This document shows, piece after piece, positions 1 to 10,318 of a DNA stretch of 64,000 nucleotides (its first letter is position 1; each line of letters opens with the position of its first letter). The notes beneath the pieces are model-generated. The model saw only the letters and a program-made list of their open reading frames with translations. It ran no database searches and was not told the DNA's origin. This DNA is from Physcomitrium patens (lineage: Eukaryota > Streptophyta > Bryopsida > Funariales > Funariaceae). The DNA is taken from assembly GCF_000002425.4 (NCBI RefSeq), contig NC_037263.1, positions 4,557,199 through 4,621,198 on the forward strand, given 5' to 3'. The position numbers and the translations under genes are program-made.

Positions 1-1379
1 ATTGCAAAGAAGGAGTTTCATGATGTTATCATTGACAGCATTAAGCGAAAGAGGCAATTAATGGGCGAAACCGGAATGAGTCATGCTATTGATGCAAGAA
101 TATATAGAGATGAAGAAGAGGTTGATATTGGTTACAAGCAACCAACAAATGAAAAGAATGGATATAATCAACGAGTACGTTTTGAAGATTATAGTGACAA
201 GGAAATGGAAACTTCGAGCCATTATAGTCGAAAGCATTGGACAAGGGCAACTATTGAGGTATTGGTGAAAGTAGGAGATATAGAAGAACCAATTGTTGCT
301 TTAGTCGACCATGGTTCTGAAATAAATCTCATGTCTAAAGATCTTTACAAGAAGCAAAAATAGCCAATTGATATGGAACATGGATGGAAAATTCGAGCAG
401 CTAATAACACACGGGGCGAATTATATGGAGCTTGTCCAGATGTCAAAATTCGGATTAGGGATGTTGCGATAGAGCAACATTTCTTTGTTCAAGATACAAT
501 GTCTTATCTGTTGATTTTAGGAAAACCTTATATTACGGCAACATGGATGGAAACAAAAGTACTTGACGATGGTTCTGCTTATGCAAGGATACATAGCGAG
601 GATGGGAGGAAAGCTGTACAATTTCTAACAGTACCTCCTAATCATGAACGGAATCGAGATAGGTTGAGGGAGAAACCATTGCCAAAGATTGTTGAAGGAT
701 TTAAGGATTTTGGAGAGGTACCACTGTAAAGCGAGATTATGGAGGTACAAAAGAGGAGGTACTCTCCCGAAATAAAGGTGCCTTTGATGCAAGTTTTATT
801 GGTATATTGGAGAATGGAAATATTATGTATAAGAAAGTTGATGATTTTAAAAGAAAAGAAAGAAAAAGATTATATGATATTGAAGGACAATTATGCAAGA
901 TAGGTACATTGCAAGAAAATGAGAGGATTTTAGGTGTTTATGAAGAAAATGGACTGGAAGATTCATTGGAATTGATTACATCTATTGGGTTAGGGGATAA
1001 TCATAAGATTGTTGAGATTCATTCAAGAGAGGTTTATACCATACTTGAATCTTTTCAAGCACCAGAAGTCACTATAGAGACGAGATATAAAACGACAGAT
1101 AAGAAGGTAAAGCCTGTTGTCGGACCATTGCCAGAAGATTCTAAAGAACAAATGGGAGAAGCATCAAAAGAAGCAAGTTTAAGAGATCCAATGAGTATTG
1201 GACATCAGTTTACTGAAGAGAGTTTTGAAGAATTGAAGATTGGTTCTGATGGTTCTGTATTGCCGAAGGAAATTACTTGCTTCAAAAAGATGTTGGCTAA
1301 ACATGATAGATCGTTTGCCTTCGAATCTCATGAAATTGGGTGTGTGGATCCAAATATTATAACACCTGTGGTAATCTTC

Positions 1380-2700
1380 ACTGTACCGCATGTACCTTGG
1401 AATCTAAGACCGATTCCAGTATCGAGGGCATATTTACCTAAATTGGTTGAGCTATTAAAAGAAAAGATAAAGATGAAAATATTGGAACCTTCATTTGCGC
1501 CGTATTCTAGTCGATGGTTTATGGTACCTAAGAAGAATGGGTCACTACGGTTTATTCAAGATATGCAGCCGGTGAATGCTGTAACTGTCAAGAATACAGG
1601 AATTGGACCTATTGTGGATGAATTTGCTGAGGCGTTTGTTGGAAGGGCGATCTATTCAATGGGTGATTTGTATTCAGGTTATGATCAATTTCAACTTGCT
1701 GAAGGAAGTAGAGATATGACAACGATGAGGATACCGCTTAAATTAGTTAGAATGTGCACTCTTCCTCAAGGCGCGACCAACTCAGTTGCGCATATGATGA
1801 ATGGGATGAATAAGGTATTGAGAGATTTTATTCCGGAAAAGACTATGCTTTTTCTCGATGATATTCCTATAAAAAGGTGTAGAGAAGGAGACAAGTATGA
1901 AACTTTAGATACGAGGGGGTGTCGCACATATGTTGTTGATCATATACAAGATTGTGAAAAGATTTTAACTCGGCTTGGAGAAGTTCATCTTACATTATCG
2001 GGTATGAAGTCCGTATTTGGAGTACGAGAGGTTGTAATTGTTGGACATTTATGTGGATCTTACGGAAGAAAACCAGATCCGACTAAAATTGATGCAATTG
2101 GAAGGATGAAAGAGGATTGTAATTCTTTAACAGAGGTTCGCAGGTTTTTGGGTGCATGTGTATTTTATCGAATCTGGATCCCTCATTTTGCTCACATAGC
2201 GGATCCATTATATGAACTATTACGCAAGGGCTACCGATTTAAATGGGAAGAAAGGCATATTCAGACAATGCAAAGATTGAAGAAATTATTGATGTCACCT
2301 CCAATATTGAGGAAGGTTGATTATAAGTACAATAGACCAGTGATTCTTACTGTGGACGCTAGTCCAATTGCCATTGGATGGGATGTGGGTCAAGATGATT
2401 CAAATGAGAATAGATTTGCAGTTCGATTTGGGGCTAAAGTTTTAAGTATTCGTCAACGTGCATATTCGCAAGTCAAAAGAGAACTTTGGGGAGTCGTTTC
2501 GGCTATGAAAGCTGAAAAGGACTATTTGATTGGGGCAGTAGTAGTAATTGAAACAGATTGCTTGCCATTGCTTGGAATGATTATTAACTGTTCAACGCCA
2601 GATATTGTAATGTTGAGATGGATTGCTTATATTAAGTCATTAAATCCAGAATTTAAGCATATGACTGGGAAGGACAATTTAGTAGCAGACATGCTATCTC
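1380..2700 (+). CDS. Gy1 reverse transcriptase and RNase H region
   Basis: The pol core of the Gy1 fossil. RT signatures are VPKKNGSLRFIQDMQPVN, the region around LYSGYDQF, LPQGATNS and MLFLDD (catalytic aspartates). RNase H follows with the VDASPIAIGW strand, the QRAYSQVKRELWG segment and the ETDCLPLLGM segment, ending in a DMLSRARY motif. These domains copy element RNA into DNA in the cytoplasm and remove the RNA strand. The frame is open over about 690 codons upstream and through this part, consistent with a relatively recent copy. Confidence 0.9.
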
Positions 2701-2969
2701 GAGCAAGATATGAGAGGGAGGACGAAATAGTTGAAGACATTGATGACGTCGGATTGAAATTCTATTCAATATCAAATCTCAACAAAGAAGACAAGCTATT
2801 TCTTGAAGAATCTTATGAAGGAGAATTATTGGATATTGGTCATTACTTGAATACCTTGACTAAGTAGGAGAATTGGTCTACAGAAAAATTCAAACAAATA
2901 AGAAAAAAAGCATATGGATTTTTACTTCGAGATGGATTCTTATGGAAGAGACCGAAGAAAGGAATTGGG

Positions 2970-4206
2970 ATGCCACGACGAGTGATAGGCAAAAGGGAAG
3001 AAAAACTAAAATTATTAAAGGAGTTTCATGATAGTTTATGGGCAAGGCATAGAGGAATCTGGGTTACTTTTGCTAAACTCAAGAAACGATATTGGTGGAA
3101 AAATATGTATCGAGATGTGCTCTCATTTGTAGAGTCATGTGAAATCTATCAATCGTATTCTAATATCCGACATCGAGATGGTCTTCATCCTACGTATCCT
3201 CTGGCTATTCATTTTAAATGGGTTGTTGATTTGGTTATTATGCCAGTTGGGTTATGGCAGATGAGATATTTGGTTTTAGCTCGTGAAGATTTATCAAATC
3301 AAGTAGAAGGAAGAGCATTGAGGACAAAATCTACAGAGGGAATTTGTAGGTTTTTGCTTGAAGATGTCATTTGCCGCTACGGATGCGTAGGAAAAATCAC
3401 TGCAGATCGTGGAGAATTAAATGCACAAGAAGCTCGTAAGTTCTTTGAAAGATGTGGAGTTAAACTATCACTGACTACTGCTTATAATCCGGAAGGGAAT
3501 GCAAAAAGCGAATGCGGTCACCTTCCGATTGTGAAAGCATTACTTAAAGCTTGTAATGGGAAAGTTAAAGAGTGGCCACCGCTTTTTTTCATTTGCATTA
3601 TGGGATGATCGAACAACACATAGTTCAAATATAGGATATATGCCAGTAGAACTTATGACAAGGCGAAAATCAATTATGTCGATTGAAGAAAAAGTACTTA
3701 CTTGGAGTATGCTACCATGGGAAGATGGATTGATAAGAGAAGAACTTCTGGCTATTAGGATTCGACAATTGGAGCAAAGAATGGAAGATGTCCAGATAGC
3801 ATTGGAAAGGTTAAAAAGAGCAAGGTTACAAAACAAGGCACAATTCGATAAGCAACATCGATTGAGACCAAAAGCAATCGAGGAAGGTGACTGGGTACTT
3901 GTTTATGACAATAGTCTGGATAATCAACATAGTACTTTGCGGAAATTTTCAAAACGTTGGTTTGGACGATATGTAGTAACAACTGTTCATGATAATGCGA
4001 CTTACTCGTTACGGGAGTTAGATTGTACAAAATTGAAAATACCAATTGCATGGAAGCGAGTAAAAATATTTAAACGAAGATACGCGGAGATGAATATGGA
4101 AGACCTTAATGAATGTATAGAGATTCCGCACCAAGAAGATGAAAGTGATTTGCATAATGAAGGTGACGAAGACAAACTGGACAAAGATGTAGAGGATATA
4201 TTCTGA
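2970..4206 (+). CDS. Gy1 integrase region
   Basis: Integrase part of the Gy1 fossil. It begins with an HHCC-type zinc-binding segment (HDSLWARHRGIW ... CEIYQSYS), continues with a DDE-type core (DLVIMPVG, ITADRG, YNPEGNAKSE) and ends in a C-terminal region (KRWFGRYVV, IAWKRVKIFKRRY) followed by an acidic tail rich in D and E. The acidic tail is also recognisable in the related short element at 28956-29983, which links the two. No chromodomain is seen. Confidence 0.85.
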
Positions 4207-4255
4207 ATCAAACAGCAATTGGGTAAATTGGTGCATACCGGAGGATGCACAGGTT

Positions 4256-4268
4256 CAGAGGGGGTGGA
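4256..4268 (+). other. Gy1 polypurine tract
   Basis: A purine-rich run (CAGAGGGGGTGGA) lies immediately 5' of the TGTCGT start of the 3' LTR, the expected position for the plus-strand primer of an LTR retrotransposon. Confidence 0.75.
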
Positions 4269-5537
4269 TGTCGTGTTGTAATACGAGTATATCGTGAGAA
4301 TATAAAGAAAGGGGACTTTTATTAATGTTCAGTTACCTGGAATATTGGGAGCAACGACCAACTCCAGTACAAATACTGAGTGGCCAGGTTTAGTCACTCC
4401 ATTACAGTCAGCCGGGGCATACTGAAATGCTCCATTCGATTCCAATATCGGGAGTCAGCAGAAAGGGAAAGGACCAATTCACACGATGGATGAGCCTGGT
4501 TCGAAGAGCCAATTGGATCCAATTTCAAAAATCCAATCCGGGTCCTCTTACCCAATATGAGACCTGAATTGGTTGGGCAGTCCAATGTAGTCTAATTACG
4601 GGAAAATCTAGGTCTTACTACAAGCCTCAACGAATCTGACATGAAGGACCAATTTGATCCAATTATGGAGACATCCGGGTCTTACTACTGGACTCTTAGC
4701 CAATGTGAGACCTGAATTGGTCGGGCAACTCAATGTGGTCCCGATTACGGGGTTTCGATTCTGTTTCAGGCTGTCCTGTTCTCTGTGCCGTTTCAGGGAA
4801 CGTTGTTTTCGGTAAAAGGATCTCTTAAAGGTAAAAACGGAGGAGAAAGCTCTGACGACGAGAGCCAATTTTGGATCAAGCTCTGACGGTGGGAGCCAAT
4901 TTCGGATCCAAGATGGAGGATTGAGGAAATTCAAAATTAAGGTTAAGAAATGAGATGGGGAGAGAGGAAGTTTTTTGGGGAGTTTTGAAGGATAAGGGAG
5001 AGCTAGCTTCATGCTTTGGATGGGGAAAGAAGACAGAGAATTGGATTTTTTTTCTTCATAGGGTTTTAGGAAGATTGAGGCAATCGTTGCTGAAGTCAGT
5101 GTTGTAATAGTGAATCGGGATTTTTAATGAAGTGGGTTTGATTACTCTTGATTGTTTTTGTGAAATCGAGTTACGTCTGTGATGAAAAATTAAAAGGGTG
5201 TTTATAGGATTGAGTATGCAGAGTGAATGAAATTTATTGGGTTAATCTAACGAGATAATTAATGGATACAAGATCGTGAGTATAAAGGGGTATCGAAGAT
5301 TAGCAGTTTGGATTGTTTGGGGTTCTCTATAACGTCTAGAGAACTATCGGCTGGGACAAAAAGCACTTTGGCTAGCAATCGAAGGGCATCCGTATAGACT
5401 TACGATGTATTCTTGCATTCATTTATATTCCAACAGTCAAAAGCTGATAGACTGCTTGACTATTGGCGAATCTCCATACTACTTTCTACAGCCAGACGCC
5501 CGGCGCATTCTCGAGCAGGAAAGCACGAAATACGACA
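4269..5537 (+). repeat. Gy1 3' LTR
   Basis: The LTR starts TGTCGT after the purine tract and ends ACGACA at 5537, giving perfect 6-bp inverted ends and a length of 1269 bp. The ends match those of the minus-oriented LTRs at 27353-28955, 29984-31333, 34891-36216 and 62301-64000, both at the start (TGTCGTGTTGTAATACGAGT type) and at the end (GCATTCTCGAGCAGG type), so the boundaries rest on comparison. The 5' LTR lies outside the window, so identity cannot be measured. Confidence 0.75.
4509..4751 (+). repeat. Direct duplication (140-bp period) inside Gy1 LTR
   Basis: Two diverged copies of a block running from CCAATTGGATCC / CCAATTTGATCC to ATTACGGG lie at 4509-4602 and 4649-4751, 140 bp apart. 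Shared internal landmarks are ATCCGGGTC and GAGACCTGAATTGGT. It is a duplication inside the LTR promoter half. Confidence 0.75.
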
Positions 5538-5593
5538 ACGTTTTACTCAACTTTTCTACTTGATCTTGTATTTTCTTTACAGATTTATTTATA

Positions 5594-6740
5594 ATGAGTG
5601 CTTCAACATCTTCAACTGCTTCTACTATGGCTCCTACTATTACCAGTGCATCCCAACATTTTCAAGCTCTTTTATTTCCACCATTGACTGTGGATGGAAA
5701 AAATTATCTATTATGGGTAAAAATAGCAAAAGCAAATTTATTTGCAGAACAACTCTCGGATGCCATTATGTTTGAAGAATCTCCTACAACAAGTATTTCT
5801 ATATCTCCTGTTATTCGTTGGAAAGCACTTCTTCTCCTTCGTCATCATCTTGTATCCGCATTACAACATCAATATTTAGAAATGGAAGATCCTACAAAAC
5901 TTTGGAAGAATCTTAAATCTAGGTTTGATCATCAAAAGACCATTTTTCTTCCACGTGCACGTCATAATTGGACACATTTACGTATCTTGGATTTTCCAAA
6001 TTTAAATGCTTTCAATAGTGAAATGTATAGTATTGTCTCACAATTATGATTATGTGGACAAAGCATTTTTGAAGAAGGAATGATTGAGAAAAATCTCTCT
6101 ACATTTCCTCCTGCATCTGCTGTGATTGCACAACAATACAGGAACATGAAATTTGAGAGTCATTCTGATCTCATGTCCTATCTACTTCTTGCGGAGAAGC
6201 AAAATGAGCTACTCTTGCGCAATGCGAAAGCTCGTCCTATTGGAACTACAATTCCTGAATCTCGTGTACTTAATATTTCAAAGTCTAAGAAGAAATTATA
6301 TAAACATGGGAAATGTGCTCATAAGTATCAAGGTAATCATAGTCAAGACCATTTCTATCCATATGGAAAGAATAAACGTTCTACTATTAATTATAGTAGA
6401 AAAAAAAAATCAGAGATGCGTTCTTGTCATAAATGTGGAATAATTGGACATTTAGTACATGCATACCGCACTTCAGAATATTTTATTAAAATGTTCCAAG
6501 AAAATAAGAAATTACGAGCTGAGGCTCATGAAGTTCAAACCATGGATGTGTCCATGGATTCATTTGGTGTTGATGACTTAGACGCTTATATGACTGATAG
6601 AAGCTCTAATGATGAATCAAATGATGCGCTCATTGATTCTGCAACAACACATACTATCTTGCGAGATAGACGATTTTTTATTAAAAAATCTTCAACTTTG
6701 CAAACTAAAAATATGATGACCATGGCTGGAGCAAATGCAT
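5594..6740 (+). pseudogene. copia gag and protease region
   Basis: Capsid region of the copia fossil: an N-terminal start MSASTSSTAST followed by the DGKNYLLWVKIAKANL segment typical of the plant copia gag (UBN2-like) fold, a MEDPTKLWKNLKSRF segment, a basic stretch and a CHKCGIIGH knuckle. A protease-like LIDSATTHTIL segment lies near its end. Gag would form the virus-like particle in the cytoplasm. The ATG at 5594 is chosen because it begins the conserved capsid alignment. Confidence 0.8.
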
Positions 6741-7019
6741 TTTGTTTCTAAGAGGACACAGCGATGGTAAAATTACCTGCGGGTTCCATCATAAAATGTA
6801 AACATGCAATGTTTGCACCCTTAGCACCTCGGAGTCTGATCAGCTACCGAGATGTGCATATTAATGGTTATCACCTCTCGACCGCCACTTTAAATAGAAA
6901 AGAAGTTTTGGTTCTTGCGAAGAATCGTAAAGTTGCTGAAAAAGCTTTTGCTACAGAAAATGGTTTATACCGAATTGCGATTCGGCCTCCTATTATATTT
7001 AATTTTGCATCATCTATCT

Positions 7020-7990
7020 CAGAGAGTCGCATTTCTCTCTGGCATGGACGATTGGGACATTCAGGATCCACATTATTTAAAAAGATCATTCCATGTATAA
7101 CTGGGCACAATTTAAAGCCTGTAGATGTAGACTCTATGGAATTATGTCGTACATGCATGCAAGATAAAATGATTACTCGGCCCTTAATTTGGAAACTTCT
7201 ATAAGAATTACTACCAATGCTTGAAAGATTGCATGGTGATGTTTGTGGTCCTATTAATCCAACATCAGGACAATTTCGTTATTTTTTGGTCCTTGTTGAT
7301 GCATCAGGTAAACAATCACATGTTTCATTATTATCAACTCGAAACATAGTGTTTGCCAATCTTATATCTATACTTATTCACTTTCGGGCACATTTTCCTG
7401 ATTATCTTATAAAAATATTGCATATGGATAATGCAAAAGAATTTGCATCAAAGTCTTTTGAAGACTATTGTACTACAACAGAAATCGAATTGACATATTG
7501 TGTTTCATATGAATATGCTCAAAATGGACTTGCAGAGTCATTTATAAAGCGTATATAACTCATTACGCGGCCACTCCTCCTTCACGTAAATCTACCTACA
7601 TCTATGTGGAGTCATGCAGTTTTACATGCTGCAGCATTAATACGCCTCCGCCCTTCTTCTCTTGAAACTGTTTCACCACATGAACTCATTTTGGGTCGTG
7701 TTCCAAATATATCTAACTTACGAGTATTTGATTGTCGTGCTTGGATTCCAGTACCAAAACCTCAATGACGTATCATTGGAGCTCATCGATAAGAAGGCAT
7801 ATATGTTGGTTTTGATTCACCAAGCATTATTCGTATTGTTGATCCATCAACTCGCATATTATTACGTGCACGTCTGCAAAATTGTCATTTTGAAGAAACT
7901 GTATTTCCATCTCTTCAAGGAGGAGTATCCAATCAACAAAGAAATAAAGTACTCATATTTGAAGCACCAGAAATATTTACAATGAATCTC
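7020..7990 (+). pseudogene. copia integrase region
   Basis: Copia integrase placed before RT, which distinguishes Ty1/copia from Ty3/gypsy. An HHCC zinc-binding segment (LWHGRLGHSGSTLF, MELCRTCMQDKM) is followed by a core with RLHGDVCGPINPTSG, YFLVLVDASG, HMDNAKEF and YEYAQNGLAES. Several breaks. Confidence 0.8.
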
Positions 7991-8499
7991 GATCCTAGGA
8001 CATCTTTGGCAGAAACTGAAGTTGCTAAGATTTTGCATTTAAAACGGATCGCAGATGAAACACTTGATGGCTTCAATGATGCACCTAGAATTACAAGAGT
8101 TCCTATTAATGAGGCTCGAAATGCACCTGCTCAGATTGCAGTGCCATTGACTACAATACCTCAATTTATAACAACAACAACTAAAAGAACTCGTGGATCA
8201 GATAAGCAACCACGTAAGAAGAAAGCTATAAAATTAATTAATCCTGGTATTATTTCTCAAGAAATTGCCACTCATCTTGCAGGACTACCAATTCATGATG
8301 ATATATCCATGCATAATGTACCTTCAATTCCTATGAAAAATAATCTTGGAATTGGAAGGAATAAGAACAAGTTGAGTAAAGAATTATCTATTCTGTATTG
8401 TACTATAGATGATATTTGGGACAGACCATCTATTACGGTAGATGAATCATTTGCATATATGATTATAGAAGCCCTTTCTTGCGAGGAAGATGATCCTGA

Positions 8500-10063
8500 A
8501 CCTCAAACCATCGAAGAGGCGATGCATCGCTCTGATTGGTCAAAATGGAAAACTGCTATTGAGGAAGAGTATGCCTCTTTGCGTAAGAGGAAAGTCTTTG
8601 GTCTAATTGTAGACACTCTTACATCCCGCCTTGTGGGATATAAAATGGTATTAATACGCAAGCGAGATGCTCAAGGCCAAATAATCTACTATAAAGCTCG
8701 TCTTGTTGATCAAGGATTTTCTCAACGATTTAGCATTGATTATGAATCCACATATTCTCTAATCATGGATTTAAGTACATTTCGATATATTATTAGAATG
8801 ACAGTTCATGCCACCCTTGAGATGCATCTGATGGATGTAGTTACTGCATATCTATATGGTTCTCTTGATGCAAATATTTATATGAAAGTTCCACCTGGCT
8901 TAGAAATAGGAACTCCAAATCAACCCGCTCCAGAAAAATATCGTGGTATTAAATTATGTAAGGCCTTGTATGGTTTAAAATAATTCGGACAAATGTGGTA
9001 TCAACGTCTTCAAGATTATTTAATTAAAAATAATTTTATAAGTGATCCACTAATCCCTTGTTTATTTATCAAACAAGATAAAACTGGTTTTGTGATCATC
9101 GCTGTATATGTTGATGATCTTAACCTAGTGGGCACTACAACTACATGTGTTAGAGCTACAAACTTACTTATACATGAATTTGAGATGAAAATGCTAAGAA
9201 AAACAACTTTCTGCATTGGTCTTCAGATTATGCATCTTACAGATGGTAGCATTTTTCTCTACCAACTAACGTATATTAGACGAATTTTGCAAAGATTTAA
9301 TATGAATGATGCTTATCCATTGTCCACACCAATGGTTGGACATGGTCGTGATGGTCATGATCCATACCGTCCATGCGAGGAGGAGGAGGAAATATTGGGA
9401 GACCAATATCCATACCTCGCAGCGGTTGGAGCACTTCTATATTTAGTTATATCTACAAGACCAGATATTGCATTTGCAGTTAATGTTCTTGCAAGACATA
9501 GTGCACGTCCAATACTACGACATTGGAATGGCATCAAACATTTATTACGTTATTTAAAAGGTACTGAAGACTTGGGATTATATTACACAAAAACTGCAGA
9601 TCCAAAATTGGTTGGATATTGTGATGCAGGATATAAATCTGATATTGCAACAACTAAATCTCAAACAAGATATGTATTTTTAAGACATGGAGCTACAATA
9701 TCATGGAAATCAGTGAAACAAACAATAACTACAACTTCATCCAACTATGCAGAAATTATTGCCTTACATGAAGCATCTCGAGAATGTATTTGTTTGCGAT
9801 CAATTGATAAATTCATTCAAACAACCTGTGGATTTTGATATGATGATTCTCCAACTATCTTGCATGAAGATAATAGTACTTGTATTGCACAGATGCAAGT
9901 TGGTTTCATTAAAGGCGACAGGACAAAGCATATTGATCCAAAGTATTTTAGTTATACTCATGACTTGATTACTGATCAAGCACTTATAATTAAGAAAATT
10001 GAATCTACAAATAATCTTGCTGATCTCTTCACCAAAGCTCTCCCATTAAGCAATCATCGTTGA
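8500..10063 (+). pseudogene. copia reverse transcriptase and RNase H region
   Basis: RT signatures: KARLVDQGFSQRF, MDVVTAYLYGSLD, IYMKVPPGLE, LCKALYGLK, and the catalytic block AVYVDDLNLVG. RNase H signatures: YLAAVGALLYL, RPDIAFAVNVLARH, HWNGIKHLLRYLKGT, GYCDAGYKSD, LHEDNSTCIAQ and ADLFTKALP. All are standard for plant Ty1/copia pol. A few breaks. Confidence 0.88.
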
Positions 10064-10318
10064 CTTACTTATCGCATTGGTATGCGGCGACTTGCTTTTC
10101 TTCAATAAGAAAGTTAAAGAGCTCTTTAAATAATTAAAGAAAATGATGTTGTACTCTTTTTCCTTCATCTATGGTTTTGTTCTTAAAAAAAATAAGGTTT
10201 TCCTAGATAAGGTTTTAATGAGGCAACAATTCTTGATCTTACAAGATCACAGAAAAGTATAGATCATAAATCTATATAAATCTTATATTATGTAAATATT
10301 ATGATGAGCGAGGAGGGG

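Larger units (their letters stand above)
1..5537 (+). mobile_element. Ty3/gypsy LTR retrotransposon Gy1 (3' part, continues left of window)
   Basis: An LTR-retrotransposon fossil on the plus strand, entered within the end of gag. Parts in order: gag end and aspartic-protease region (about 1-730), RT (about 1380-2090, with a FLDD catalytic motif), RNase H (about 2330-2700, VDASPIAIGW), integrase (about 2970-4200, with an N-terminal zinc-binding region and a core), a purine tract at 4256-4268 and a 3' LTR at 4269-5537. The order PR-RT-RH-IN shows Ty3/gypsy. From memory, the RT-RH style (FYRIWIPHFAHIADPLYELL) resembles elements common in fungi more than typical plant lineages; this is an inference. 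The element is mostly open, with about three breaks, so it is probably fairly young. Its end abuts copia sequence, suggesting it inserted into that element. Confidence 0.9.
5538..10318 (+). mobile_element. Ty1/copia LTR retrotransposon body, broken
   Basis: Copia-order fossil (gag, protease, integrase, RT, RNase H) on the plus strand. Gag starts at ATG 5594; its zinc-knuckle region lies near 6424-6480. The integrase zinc-binding segment (WHGRLGHSG ... CRTCMQDKM) is near 7040-7170, the core near 7220-7560, RT near 8520-9330 with the YVDDLNLVG catalytic motif, and RNase H near 9420-10060 ending ADLFTKALP, typical of plant copia. A leader-type motif typical of plant copia 3' ends (GGTTTTCCTAGATAAGGTTTT, 10196-10216) and a purine tract (about 10308-10318) follow. 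No 5' LTR or primer site is in the window; the sequence starts where the Gy1 LTR stops, so its left end is probably beyond Gy1. There are roughly six or more breaks: an old copy. Confidence 0.88.
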
